Part shown: positions 21,122 to 29,256 of the stretch, piece by piece | How positions within the stretch are numbered: the stretch's first letter is position 1 | How the letters are laid out: each line of letters begins with the position of its first letter | NCBI GenBank assembly: GCA_029261925.1 | Contig: JAJDAJ010000055.1 | Span: 1-37,064, forward strand | Direction: 5' to 3' | Source of the DNA: Deltaproteobacteria bacterium | GTDB taxonomy: Bacteria; Myxococcota_A; UBA9160; SZUA-336 | DNA: 37,064 nt | Notes under the pieces: model-generated | What the model saw: only the letters and a program-made list of their open reading frames with translations | What the model was told of the DNA's origin: nothing | Database searches by the model: none | Translations under genes and position numbers: made by a program

Positions 21122-22733
21122 CGCCCCCCGCCAGCTCGCGCAGCCTGAACTTCTGCACCTTGCCGCTGGGCGTCAGCGGCATCTCGTCGAGGAAGATCAC
21201 CCGCCGCGGCACCTTGTAGTTGGCCATCTCCTGGCGCGACCAGGCGACCAGGGCAGCCTCGTCGAGCTCGGCACCCGGGCGCAGCACCACGAAGGCCACC
21301 GGCACCTCGCCCATGCGCTCGTCGGGCATGCCGATCACCGCCACGTGCTGGATCTCCTCGCGCCGCGTCAGCGTGTTCTCGATCTCGGCCGGGTATGCAT
21401 TGAAACCGCCGACGATGACCATGTCCTTGAGCCGGTCGGTGATCTTCACGTAGCCACGCGCGTCGAGCGTGCCCACGTCGCCGGTGTGCAGCCAGCCGTC
21501 GGCGTCGATCGCCTCCGCGGTCGCCCCGGGATCCTCGAAGTAGCCCTTCATCACGTTGTAGCCTCGCAGCACGATCTCGCCGGGCGTGTCCGGCGGCAGC
21601 GGCTGGTTGCTCTCGTCGACCACGCGGATCTCGACGCCGGGAACCGCGCGCCCCGAGGTCGTGGCGATGGTCTCGGGGTCGTCGCCCGGACGGCACATCG
21701 TCGCGGCCGCCGAGCTCTCGGTCAGCGCGTAGCCGGTCACGAGAACCTCGAAGCCGAGCTCGTCGAAGATGCGGCGCACCAGGGCGGTCGGGATCGCCGC
21801 CGCGCCCGTCACGCCGACGCGCAGGCTCGAAAGGTCGTGCTTCCCGCGGTCGGGGTGAGCGAGGATCGACTGGTAGATCGTCGGCGGGCCCGGCAGCACG
21901 CTGATGCGCTCCTCGCTCACCCGGCGCAGCACCTCGGGTACGTCGAAGACCAGCTGCGGCAGGGCGGTCGCTCCGCTGAGCACACAGGCGAGCCAGCCGG
22001 AGCGGTAGCCGAAGGCGTGAAAGAAGGGGTTGATGATCAGGTAGCGGTCGCCCGCGCGCAGTGTCACGCAGTCGATCCAGCCGCGGGTGGCCCGGAGCGC
22101 CTGCTCGTGGCTGGTCATGACACCCTTGGGGTTCCCGGTCGTTCCCGAGGTGAACAGGATGTCGCAGAGATCGTCGCGCGTGATCGCATCCCGCCGCGCG
22201 TCGAGATCCGCCGCCGGGGTGCCCCCGGCGGTCGCGAGGAACTGCTCCCAGGACTCGGTCCCGGCTGCGGCGCTGCCGCGCAGCACGACCACGCGCTCGA
22301 GCTCCTCCAGGTCGGCGACCGGCCGATCGGAGCCGGGCCCGCCATTGGACTTGCGCAGCAGCTCGACGTAGTCGGTATCGAGGAAGTCGCTGACCGTGCA
22401 CAGGATCCGGGCCCCGCTGCGGCGCAGCACGTAGCCCGCCTCGCTGCCCTTGAAGCGCGTGTTCAGCGGTACCAGCACACCACCGGCCGCCTGCAGTCCG
22501 CAGGCCGCGACCACCCACTCCCAGATGTTGGGGGCCCAGACGCCGACGCGGTCGCCCGGCTCGAGACCTGCCGCCATGAACGCACGGGCCGCGCGCTCGG
22601 CGGCCGCGAGCAGCTCCGAGAAGCTCAGGCGCACCTCACCGTCCACCAGTGCCTGCGCCGCGGGCCAGGTGCGGCCCGCGTGCTGCACCGCGGCGGGCAG
22701 CGTCTGGTAGGGGTAGGGCAGGGCCTCGCTCAT
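21105..22733 (-). CDS. Acyl-CoA synthetase, FadD3-like
   Basis: A 542-residue ANL-superfamily enzyme that adenylates a carboxylic acid and transfers it to CoA. Motifs present: P-loop [11 protein letters not shown] (194-204), GYALTESS, GWLHTGD, hinge DRLKDMVIVGGFNAYP, and catalytic Lys525 in SGKVQK. The closing region (GYNVMKGYFEDP, GGFNAYPAEIEN, MPDERMGEVPVAFVV) resembles FadD3, the actinobacterial ligase that activates the C/D-ring propionate left from cholesterol; this is a resemblance from memory, not an alignment. The ATG at 22733 is divergent from an SDR gene. The end overlaps the BASS transporter start by 17 bp, so uptake and activation appear coupled. Confidence 0.9.
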   Translation of the reverse strand: MSEALPYPYQTLPAAVQHAGRTWPAAQALVDGEVRLSFSELLAAAERAARAFMAAGLEPGDRVGVWAPNIWEWVVAACGLQAAGGVLVPLNTRFKGSEAGYVLRRSGARILCTVSDFLDTDYVELLRKSNGGPGSDRPVADLEELERVVVLRGSAAAGTESWEQFLATAGGTPAADLDARRDAITRDDLCDILFTSGTTGNPKGVMTSHEQALRATRGWIDCVTLRAGDRYLIINPFFHAFGYRSGWLACVLSGATALPQLVFDVPEVLRRVSEERISVLPGPPTIYQSILAHPDRGKHDLSSLRVGVTGAAAIPTALVRRIFDELGFEVLVTGYALTESSAAATMCRPGDDPETIATTSGRAVPGVEIRVVDESNQPLPPDTPGEIVLRGYNVMKGYFEDPGATAEAIDADGWLHTGDVGTLDARGYVKITDRLKDMVIVGGFNAYPAEIENTLTRREEIQHVAVIGMPDERMGEVPVAFVVLRPGAELDEAALVAWSRQEMANYKVPRRVIFLDEMPLTPSGKVQKFRLRELAGGVEASG

Positions 22734-22790
22734 GGGGGCTTCTCCTGGGCGGACGCGGAGGTTATCACGGGGCCGTGCGGGGCGAGCCGC

Positions 22791-22807
22791 TTGACCCCCG
22801 GGGTGAA
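22791..22807. promoter_or_regulatory. Dyad TTGACCCCCGGGGTGAA, possible operator or promoter
   Basis: A 17-bp inverted repeat with an 8-nt half site, a central C and one mismatched pair, lying in the 107-bp divergent gap between the acyl-CoA ligase and the first SDR. The same bases include TTGACC, which with GAGGAT at 22814-22819 (17-nt spacing) could form a weak promoter for the SDR. A regulator binding here could control both directions. This is inferred from symmetry alone. Confidence 0.4.
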
Positions 22808-22840
22808 GCCCCCGAGGATGGCGCCGTGAGGAGGCGCTGC

Positions 22841-23689
22841 ATGGAGCTCGAGGGAAAGGTCGCCCTGGTGACGGGAGCGAGCCGCGGCGTGGGCGCCGCC
22901 ACCGCCGTCGCGCTGGCCGGGGCCGGCTGCGACGTGGCGCTCGCGGCGCGGGCCACGCGCGACGCGCCGATGAAGACCCCGGGCACGCTGGACGAGACCG
23001 CCGAGCGCGTCGAGGCCGCCGGCCGGCGGGCCTTGCAGGTGCCGACGAACCTCGCCGTCGAGGAGGAGGTGGTGCGCATGGTCGAGCGCACGGCCGAGCA
23101 CTTCGGCCGCCTCGACGTGCTGGTCAACAACGCCGCGATCACCTTCGTGGGCGATCTGAACATCCCCATGAAGCGCCACGACCTGATCATGGAGGTGAAC
23201 CTCCGGGCGCCGTTCATCGCCATGCGCCACGCCGTCGGGCACATGCTCGCGAGCGGCGACGGCGGCCGGATCGTCAACGTGTCGTCGGCGGCCGCGCTGG
23301 CACCGCACGCCGGGCTGCTCTCGTACGGGGTCTCCAAGATCGGCCTCGAGCGCCTGACCGTCGGCGCGGCCAACGAGCTCCAGGACGGGGGCGTGGCGGT
23401 CAACTGCTTCCGGATCGACATTCCCGTGGCATCCGAGGGCTTCGTGGCCAACACGCCAGGTACGGATCGCAGCAGCTGGGAGCCCAGCGAGGTCGCGGCC
23501 GAGGGAATCCTCTGGGTCGTCCGCCAGCCCGCGAGCTTCAGCGGCCAGCTGCTGAGCATGGCCGCGCTGCGCGCCGAGCAGGGGATCATGAAGTCCCGCA
23601 TCGAGCACCCGTTCCGCGGCGAGTCCCCGAAGCAGATGATGACCGGGCTGTTCGACCGCAGCGAGAGCATGATCTTCGAGGACGCCTGA
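22841..23689 (+). CDS. Short-chain dehydrogenase/reductase (first of pair)
   Basis: A 282-residue classical SDR that uses NAD(P)(H) on an alcohol or ketone. It shows the cofactor motif TGASRGVG (11-18), NNAA (97-100), active-site Asn120, Ser148/149, Tyr162 and Lys166 in SYGVSK. The ATG at 22841 follows AGGAGG at a 6-nt spacing. The C-terminal 60 residues are longer than a minimal SDR (PFRGESPKQMMTGLF). It sits 14 bp before a second SDR, so they form an operon. Context suggests oxidation or reduction of ring or side-chain hydroxyls during catabolism of the imported acid; the substrate is unknown. Confidence 0.9.
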   Translation: MELEGKVALVTGASRGVGAATAVALAGAGCDVALAARATRDAPMKTPGTLDETAERVEAAGRRALQVPTNLAVEEEVVRMVERTAEHFGRLDVLVNNAAITFVGDLNIPMKRHDLIMEVNLRAPFIAMRHAVGHMLASGDGGRIVNVSSAAALAPHAGLLSYGVSKIGLERLTVGAANELQDGGVAVNCFRIDIPVASEGFVANTPGTDRSSWEPSEVAAEGILWVVRQPASFSGQLLSMAALRAEQGIMKSRIEHPFRGESPKQMMTGLFDRSESMIFEDA

Positions 23690-23703
23690 GGCCGGGGGAC
23701 GCG

Positions 23704-24540
23704 ATGGAGCAGATCGAGGGACGCGGCGCGGTGGTGATCGGCGGGGGCAGTGGCGTGGGCCGCGGCATCGCGCTGGGCCTGGCCGCGGCCGGGGCACGCG
23801 TGGTCGTCGCCGACATCGAGCGCGACGCGGCCGAGGCGGTCGTGAAGGAGATCGCTGGCGGCGCGCTGGCGGCGCGCGTGGACGGCACCAGCCGCGAGTC
23901 GCTCGCCGAGCTCGCGGACCTGGCAGAGCGCGAGCTCGGCGCGATCCACATCGTCTCGAACAACGTCGGGGTCCACATCGACCGCCCGCTCGACCAGGCC
24001 ACCGAGGAGGAGTGGTCCTGGGTGATCGAGTTCAACTTCATGAGCATCGTCCGGGGCGTCGACGCCCTGCTCCCGCGCCTGCGTCGCCACGGCCAGGGGG
24101 GGCACATCGTCAACACGGCGTCGATGGCGGCCCTGCTCGCGCTCGGGCCGGAGAGGGTCTTCTCCCACCTGGGCATGTACTCGGCCACCAAGCACGCGAT
24201 CCTGGGCTACACCGAGATCCTGCGCCGCGAGCTCGAGCCCGAGGGCATCGGAGTCTCGGTCCTCTGCCCGGGCCTGGTGCTCTCCAACCTGAGCAACACC
24301 TCGGCGCGCAACCGGCCCGGCCGGCATGGAGGTCCGCTCGACGAGCCCGGCCCGGTGCCCGAGCAGGTCGCCGCCCTGTCGATGAAGCCCGAGGAGGTCG
24401 GCCCGATCGTCGTCCGCGGGATCCGCGCGAACCGCCTGCACATCCTCACCCACGCCTCGCGCGCGGATCAGATCCTCGAGCGCCACGAGGCGCTGATGAG
24501 CGACTTCGCGTTCTTCGCCGCCGACGAGGGGGCCGGCTGA
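23704..24540 (+). CDS. Short-chain dehydrogenase/reductase (second of pair)
   Basis: A 278-residue classical SDR with the glycine motif GGGSGVGRG (13-21), NNVG (86-89) in place of the usual NNAG, Asn111, Ser140 in NTAS, and Tyr159/Lys163 in YSATK. ADIER at 36-40 ends the second strand with an acidic residue, which favours NAD(H) over NADP(H). The ATG at 23704 has GGGGGA just upstream. The gene ends 33 bp before the opposing thiolase-like gene. It is not a close copy of the first SDR, so the two probably act on different substrates or positions. Confidence 0.9.
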   Translation: MEQIEGRGAVVIGGGSGVGRGIALGLAAAGARVVVADIERDAAEAVVKEIAGGALAARVDGTSRESLAELADLAERELGAIHIVSNNVGVHIDRPLDQATEEEWSWVIEFNFMSIVRGVDALLPRLRRHGQGGHIVNTASMAALLALGPERVFSHLGMYSATKHAILGYTEILRRELEPEGIGVSVLCPGLVLSNLSNTSARNRPGRHGGPLDEPGPVPEQVAALSMKPEEVGPIVVRGIRANRLHILTHASRADQILERHEALMSDFAFFAADEGAG

Positions 24541-24560
24541 GCGGAACCTGCGGGGGCCGC

Positions 24561-24577
24561 GTGACCCCCGGGCTCAC
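24561..24577. terminator. Dyad GTGACCCCCGGGCTCAC between convergent genes
   Basis: A 17-bp inverted repeat with a central C and one mismatched pair, 20 bp after the second SDR stop and overlapping the stop codon of the opposing thiolase-like gene. The position suits a short bidirectional terminator. Its resemblance to the dyad at 22791-22807 also allows an operator role. Confidence 0.35.
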
Positions 24578-25779
24578 TCCCGCGTGAGGAGCATGCAGCC
24601 GCTGGTGTTGCCGCCGCCGGCGGCGGCGACCGCGACCTGCGGGCTCTGCTTGGCGATCTGGCGCGGGCCACCCTCGCCGCGCAGCTGCACCACGGCCTCG
24701 TGCAGGAAGCCGTAGCCGTGCAGGCGGCCGCCCGAGAGCTGTCCGCCGTGCGTGTTGACCGGCAGCTCGCCCTCGCGGGCGATGCGCTTGCCCCCGTCGA
24801 TGAACGGACCGCTCTCGCCGACCCCGCACATGCCGAGCGCCTCGAGCCACGACATGGTCAGCCAGCTGAAGCCGTCGTAGAGCTCGACCAGGTCGACGTC
24901 GGAGGGTCGCAGGTCCGTGCGCGTCCACATATGCGCCGCAGCGTCGCGATTGGCCATGGTCGTCAGGTCGTCGAACTGGTCCCAGGATGGCCGCCCGCGC
25001 AGCGCGGTGCCCACGGCCTCCACGCGCACCGGCGGCTTGCGCAGATCGCGCGCCCGCTCCACGCGCGAGACCACGAAGGCCGTCGCACCGTCGCAGGGCA
25101 CGTCGCAGTCGAACAGCCCGAAGGGCGTGCTGATCATGCGCGCCCCCAGGTAGTCGTCGAGCGTCATCGGATCGGTGTAGATCGCATTCGGGTTCAGGGC
25201 GGCGTTGCGACGCGCGTTGACCGCGATCCAGCCCATCTGCTCGCGCGTGGTCCCGTACTCGTGGAAGTGACGCTGCGCGAACATGGCGATCCAGACCGCT
25301 GCCGAGGGAGCGGAGTAGGGCAGGGTCCACTGCTGCATGCCGCCGGCGCGCACGCGGCCGCCGCCGTCGCCGCCGGGCATGACGCCCGCGCGTCCCTTGT
25401 TGCCCTGTGCGCTGCCCTCCCAGACGCTGCGGAAGCAGAGCACGTGGCTGGCGAGACCAGCGCCCACGGCCAGGCACGCCTTGATCACCGAGCCGAGCTG
25501 ACCCGACGTCTCCACGCCCGAGTCGAACCAGCCCAGCTTCAGGCGCAGCGCGTCGTGCACGTCGGTCGCGCCCGCACCGCTGAAGCCGGACGGTCCGAAC
25601 ATCCCCGGGTACGTCGAGAGCCCGTCGATGTCGTCGACCTCGAGACCTGCGTCCTCGATCGCCGCCAGGCAGGCGTCGAGCGTGAGCTCGAGGGGGTCGC
25701 GGTCCACGCGCCGCCCGATCTCGGACTGGCCGAGTCCTGTGATGCAGGCGCGCCGCTCGATCAGGTCGCTCGCGTCCAC
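24574..25779 (-). CDS. Thiolase-like lipid-transfer protein, copy 1 (partner of DUF35 protein)
   Basis: A 401-residue thiolase-fold protein of the sterol-carrier/lipid-transfer branch. Conserved blocks are ACITGLGQSEIG, HEYGTTREQ, TPFGLFDCDVPCDGA, ELYDGFSWLT (Tyr301) and VNTHGGQLSGGRLHG. The position of the thiolase nucleophilic Cys is occupied by Thr91 or its neighbours (VETSGQLG), and the C-terminal CxG motif reads AAAGGG. Ordinary thiolysis is therefore unlikely. The known precedent is Ltp2 with ChsH2-DUF35, a retro-aldolase that cleaves steroid side chains. The GTG at 25779 is 2 nt after the DUF35 stop with GGAGG 7 nt upstream. It is the last gene of a five-gene operon and a clear paralogue of the copy ending at 27606. 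Confidence 0.88.
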   Translation of the reverse strand: MDASDLIERRACITGLGQSEIGRRVDRDPLELTLDACLAAIEDAGLEVDDIDGLSTYPGMFGPSGFSGAGATDVHDALRLKLGWFDSGVETSGQLGSVIKACLAVGAGLASHVLCFRSVWEGSAQGNKGRAGVMPGGDGGGRVRAGGMQQWTLPYSAPSAAVWIAMFAQRHFHEYGTTREQMGWIAVNARRNAALNPNAIYTDPMTLDDYLGARMISTPFGLFDCDVPCDGATAFVVSRVERARDLRKPPVRVEAVGTALRGRPSWDQFDDLTTMANRDAAAHMWTRTDLRPSDVDLVELYDGFSWLTMSWLEALGMCGVGESGPFIDGGKRIAREGELPVNTHGGQLSGGRLHGYGFLHEAVVQLRGEGGPRQIAKQSPQVAVAAAGGGNTSGCMLLTRE

Positions 25780-25781
25780 GC

Positions 25782-26210
25782 TCAGGCCTCCGGATCCGGC
25801 TCGAAGAGCGGCAGCCAGACGTCGCCGTCCGCGTCGGGGTGGTGCTCGAAGACGGCGCGCACCGGCATGCCGATCCGCACGTCGTCGGGCGCGCAGCCGA
25901 CGATGTTGGTCGTCAGGCGCAGCGTCGGGTCCTCGACGATCTCGACGATCGCCACCACGAACGGCAGCTCCGGACCGGGCATCCAGGGCTGGTGGTTGAT
26001 CGTGAAGGTGTGGACGCGGCCGCGGCCCGAGACGGCGCGCGGCGTCAGGCTCTTGGAGCGACAGGCCGGGCACAGCGGCTGAGGCGGGTGGATGCGCTGG
26101 CCGCAGTCCTCGCAGGTCAGGAAGCAGAGCTCGCCGCGCTCGCCGCCGGTCCAGAAGCCGCGGTTGCGCTCGTCGAGCCGGGGCAGGATCCGGAAGGGCA
26201 CCTCGCTCAT
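25782..26210 (-). CDS. DUF35 / OB-fold zinc-ribbon protein, copy 1
   Basis: A 142-residue small partner protein: an N-terminal helix, a rubredoxin-like zinc ribbon with Cys33, Cys36, Cys47 and Cys50, and a C-terminal OB fold (about 60-130, with LRLTTNIVGCAPDDVRIGMPV). DUF35 proteins form complexes with thiolase-fold enzymes, where they help bind or channel CoA substrates. The zinc ligands are at the same residue numbers as in copy 2 (28790-29203). The ATG at 26210 is 9 bp after the transporter stop with only a weak ribosome site, so it probably depends on read-through translation in the operon. It is encoded directly before thiolase-like copy 1, its likely partner. Confidence 0.9.
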   Translation of the reverse strand: MSEVPFRILPRLDERNRGFWTGGERGELCFLTCEDCGQRIHPPQPLCPACRSKSLTPRAVSGRGRVHTFTINHQPWMPGPELPFVVAIVEIVEDPTLRLTTNIVGCAPDDVRIGMPVRAVFEHHPDADGDVWLPLFEPDPEA

Positions 26211-26219
26211 CGGCTCATG

Positions 26220-27599
26220 CTACCACTGCGTGGGGATCAGGAGCATGGCGGCGCAGCTGACCGCGAAGCACGCCAGCGCGATCAGGAAGGTGTAGCCGAC
26301 CACGTCGCCGAAGCGGCGCCGGGTGACGGCCAGGATGGGCAGCGCGAAGAACGGCTGGATCAGGTTCGTCGTGGAGTCGCCGAAGGCGTAGGCCAGCACC
26401 ACGGTCACCGTCGAGACGTCGAGCGCGCCGCCGGCCGGGATCAGGTAGGGCGCCTCGATGAGCCACTTGGAGCCGGCGGAGGGCACGAAGAGGTTCATCA
26501 GGCCCGAGTAGGCGTACACGACCAGCGGATAGGTGCGGGTGGTGGAGATCTCCGCGAACAGCGCGCCCAGCCAGGTGCCGAGGCCCGTGTTCTGGATGAT
26601 CCCGAAGATGCCGCCGTAGAAGGGGAACTGGACGATGATCCCCCAGGCCGCATCGACCCCGTCGCGGCAGGCGCGCAGGAAGGGCAGCGGCCGGCCGTGG
26701 AGCACGAGCGCCAGCGCCAGGAAGACGGTGTTGTAGGCGTTGATCGTCCAGCTCACGCCGAACCCGCGGGTCGCGATCGAGTGGCAGAGCGGGTAGGCCA
26801 GCAGCACCGCCGCGAGCAGCACCCAGAGCCGCAGCGCGTCGAGGCGTCCGGCGGGCGTATCCGGCGGCGGGCTCGGGTCGGGCTGGCGCGGCAGGATGGC
26901 CTCGGCCTGCTCGGGCGTGAGCGTCTGCGCGTCGCGGCGCGGGTGCAGCGCCAGCGCCGCCAGGATGCCCACCGCACCGAGCACGAGCGCATAGAGCAAG
27001 TTGAACGGGTTGAACAGGGTCTCCGTCACCGGGTACAGCCGGTCTACGATCGGCGCACCCGTGCCCGGCGCGATCAGCGGGTTGCCCGGCGTGGCCATGA
27101 TCAGCGGCGCGGAGCTCGACAGCCCGCTCTGCCAGACCGTGCCCATGCCGACGTACGCGGCGGCGATCAGCACGCGCACGTCGACCCGCGGGTTGCGGCG
27201 CAGCACGAAGGGCGTGAACAGCGCGCAGCCCACCAGGCAGACCGCCCAGTTGACGTAGCCGGTGACCAGCGAGAAGGCCCCGGCCAGGGCCACCGCCTGC
27301 AGCGGTCGCGCGGGGTCGGGCAGCGACGCCAGGCGGTCGAGCGCGCGATACACCGGGCGCGACGCCACGCAGGCATGCGCTGCCACCATGGCGATCGTGA
27401 ACTGCATGGCCAGCGTGAGCAGCTCCCAGACGCCGTCGCCCCAGGCGAGCAGCGTCTGCTCGAGGCCGGCACCCGCGCCGCCCATGGCCAGCAGCATGGC
27501 CACCACGGTCAGCGCCATGCAGATCACCCAGGCGTCGGGCACCCAGCGCTCCGTGAAGCTCGAGAGCCCCGCGCCCAGATCCCTCAGGCGCTCGAGCAC
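26220..27599 (-). CDS. Short-chain fatty acid transporter, AtoE family
   Basis: A 459-residue membrane protein with about ten to twelve hydrophobic segments. It matches the AtoE/TIGR00366 pattern: FTERWVPDAWVICMALT at the start, VTGYVNWAVCLVGCALF, GMGTVWQSGLSSSAPLIMATPGN, QFPFYGGIFGIIQNTGLG, SGLMNLFVPSAGSKW and AYAFGDSTTNLIQPFF. The family is associated with uptake of acetoacetate and short-chain fatty acids. The GTG start at 27599 follows the thiolase-like copy 2 stop by 6 nt. A Pro-rich cytoplasmic loop lies near the middle (PRQPDPSPPPDTP). It is placed between two DUF35-thiolase pairs in one operon. This arrangement could mean import or export of the acid product or substrate. Confidence 0.88.
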   Translation of the reverse strand: MLERLRDLGAGLSSFTERWVPDAWVICMALTVVAMLLAMGGAGAGLEQTLLAWGDGVWELLTLAMQFTIAMVAAHACVASRPVYRALDRLASLPDPARPLQAVALAGAFSLVTGYVNWAVCLVGCALFTPFVLRRNPRVDVRVLIAAAYVGMGTVWQSGLSSSAPLIMATPGNPLIAPGTGAPIVDRLYPVTETLFNPFNLLYALVLGAVGILAALALHPRRDAQTLTPEQAEAILPRQPDPSPPPDTPAGRLDALRLWVLLAAVLLAYPLCHSIATRGFGVSWTINAYNTVFLALALVLHGRPLPFLRACRDGVDAAWGIIVQFPFYGGIFGIIQNTGLGTWLGALFAEISTTRTYPLVVYAYSGLMNLFVPSAGSKWLIEAPYLIPAGGALDVSTVTVVLAYAFGDSTTNLIQPFFALPILAVTRRRFGDVVGYTFLIALACFAVSCAAMLLIPTQW

Positions 27600-27605
27600 G
27601 GGTGC

Positions 27606-28790
27606 TCAGGCCCGCGTCAGCAGCAGCGTGCCGCCCGGCGCGCCGCCGCCGGTCGCGACCACGGCGACCTGGGGATCGCCCGCCACCTGACGCTCGCCGC
27701 CCTCGCCCCAGAGCTGCACGCAGGCCTCGTGCAGGAAGCCGTAGCCGTGCAGGCGCCCGGCCGACAGCTGACCGCCGTGCGTGTTCAGCGGCAGCTCGCC
27801 ATCGCGCGCGATGCGGGTGCCCCCCTCGACGAAGCGCCCGCCCTCGCCCTCCGGGCAGAAGCCGAGCCGCTCCAGCCAGCACATGCAGTTGAAGCTGAAG
27901 CCGTCGTAGATCTCGGCCACGTCCACGTCCGACGGCTTGAGGTCCGTGCGCTCCCACATCGAGCGCGCCGCGCCCTCCAGCAGCGGCTCGTGGGTGAGAT
28001 CCGCCTGGTCCCAGCTCGGGCGCTCGCTGATCTGGCAGCCGGCCGCCTCCAGCCGCACGGGCTCGGGGTGCCGCGTGTCGCGCGCCGCGTCGACGTGGGA
28101 GAGCACGATGGCCACGGCCCCGTCACAGGGCACGTCGCAGTCGTAGAGCCCGAAGGGCGTGGTGATCATGCGGGCTCCCAGGTAGCCCTCGAGATCGAGC
28201 GGGTCGCGGTACACCGCGCGCGGGTTGAGCTCTGCGTTGCGGCGCGCGTTGAGCGGGATCTGCCCGAGCTGCTCGCGCGTGGTGCCGTACTCGTGAAAGT
28301 GCCGGCTCGCGAGCATCGCGATCCAGTTCGCCGCCGACGACGCGCCGAATGGCAGCCGCCACTGCATGTCTCCGCCCGCCCCGGCGCCCCCTGGCGGCTT
28401 CAGCTCGCCGCTGCGCACCATGGCCTGGTAGCTGCTCTCCCATACGCAGCGGAAGCAGAGCACGTGGCGGCAGTACCCGCTCGCCACCGCCATGGCCGCG
28501 GTCGCCACCGACCCGGTCTGGCCGGCGAGCTCCATGCCACCGTTGAACCAGCGCGGCTTCACGCCCAGCACGTCCTCGACCTCGATCACGCCGCCGCCGC
28601 TCATGCCCATGCCGACCATCCCGCCGGGATAGGTCGACAGGCCGTCGATGTCCTCGCGCTCCAGACCGGCATCGGCGATCGCGTCGAGACAGGCGTCGAG
28701 CGTCAGGCCCAGCGGATCGCGCATCAGGCGCCGGCCGACGTCGGACATGCCGATCCCCGTGATGCACACGCTGTGCTCGAAGCGCTCCAT
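27606..28790 (-). CDS. Thiolase-like lipid-transfer protein, copy 2 (partner of DUF35 protein)
   Basis: A 394-residue paralogue of the protein at 24574-25779, alike over its whole length: VCITGIGMSDVG, HEYGTTREQ, TPFGLYDCDVPCDGA, EIYDGFSFNC and LNTHGGQLSAGRLHG. It also lacks the nucleophilic Cys, since GGMELAGQTGS replaces the canonical NRFCGSG-type block. The two copies differ most in the glycine-rich insert after the VWE motif (about 122-140) and around residue 260-280, where substrate differences might lie. The ATG at 28790 shares its A with the stop of the DUF35 gene (TGATG), showing translational coupling to its partner. An aldol-lyase or acyl-transfer role is inferred from Ltp2-type relatives. 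Confidence 0.88.
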   Translation of the reverse strand: MERFEHSVCITGIGMSDVGRRLMRDPLGLTLDACLDAIADAGLEREDIDGLSTYPGGMVGMGMSGGGVIEVEDVLGVKPRWFNGGMELAGQTGSVATAAMAVASGYCRHVLCFRCVWESSYQAMVRSGELKPPGGAGAGGDMQWRLPFGASSAANWIAMLASRHFHEYGTTREQLGQIPLNARRNAELNPRAVYRDPLDLEGYLGARMITTPFGLYDCDVPCDGAVAIVLSHVDAARDTRHPEPVRLEAAGCQISERPSWDQADLTHEPLLEGAARSMWERTDLKPSDVDVAEIYDGFSFNCMCWLERLGFCPEGEGGRFVEGGTRIARDGELPLNTHGGQLSAGRLHGYGFLHEACVQLWGEGGERQVAGDPQVAVVATGGGAPGGTLLLTRA

Positions 28791-29203
28791 CAGCCCTGCA
28801 CCGGCGCGAAGAGCGGCAGCCAGGCCTCGCCCGCCTGCTCGAACCGGACCTGAACCGGCATCCCGATGTGCACGTCGTCCGGATCGCAGTCCACGATGTT
28901 CGTGGTCAGTCGCACGTAGGGCGCCTCCTCGATCTCGACGATCGCGATCACGTAGGGTGGGGGAAAGCCCGGCAGCCAGGGCTGGTAGTTGACCGTGAAT
29001 CCGCCCACCCGGGCCCGGCCCGAGACGGCGGCGACCTCCAGGTCGTCCCCCAGGCAGGCCCGGCAGCGCGGCGCGGGCGGGTGGATCCAGCGCGCGCAGT
29101 CCCGGCAGCGCTTGAAGCGCAGCTCTCCGTCGGCGCCTGCCGTCCAGAAGAAGCGGTTCTCGGGCGTGAGCAGCGGAGGGATCCGCCGCGGTGACTCGCT
29201 CAT
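28790..29203 (-). CDS. DUF35 / OB-fold zinc-ribbon protein, copy 2
   Basis: A 137-residue zinc-ribbon/OB-fold protein with Cys33, Cys36, Cys47 and Cys50 and the OB signature VRLTTNIVDCDPDDVHIGMPV, closely similar to copy 1. It is the first gene of the leftward operon. The ATG at 29203 is preceded by a GGGGG-containing sequence and matches the MSE start of copy 1; an upstream in-frame ATG at 29242 would add 13 residues that copy 1 lacks. It is 74 bp from the divergent AlkK-type ligase. Its end overlaps the thiolase-like copy 2 start by one base, so the two are probably made in equal amounts as a complex. Confidence 0.9.
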   Translation of the reverse strand: MSESPRRIPPLLTPENRFFWTAGADGELRFKRCRDCARWIHPPAPRCRACLGDDLEVAAVSGRARVGGFTVNYQPWLPGFPPPYVIAIVEIEEAPYVRLTTNIVDCDPDDVHIGMPVQVRFEQAGEAWLPLFAPVQG

Positions 29204-29223
29204 CGGGGATCCCCCTCGGCGGT

Positions 29224-29256
29224 TTGATTCTGGACGACCCATGGGACACGATTCAA
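29224..29256. promoter_or_regulatory. Dyad in divergent promoter region of DUF35 operon and AlkK-type ligase
   Basis: TTGATTC at 29224-29230 and GATTCAA at 29250-29256 form an inverted repeat with one mismatch, nearly centred on the perfect 8-bp palindrome CCCATGGG (29238-29245). TTGATT with CACGAT at 29247-29252 (17-nt spacing) could be the -35/-10 of the ligase gene. A regulator of the TetR or FadR type would fit, but none is encoded in the window. Confidence 0.4.
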
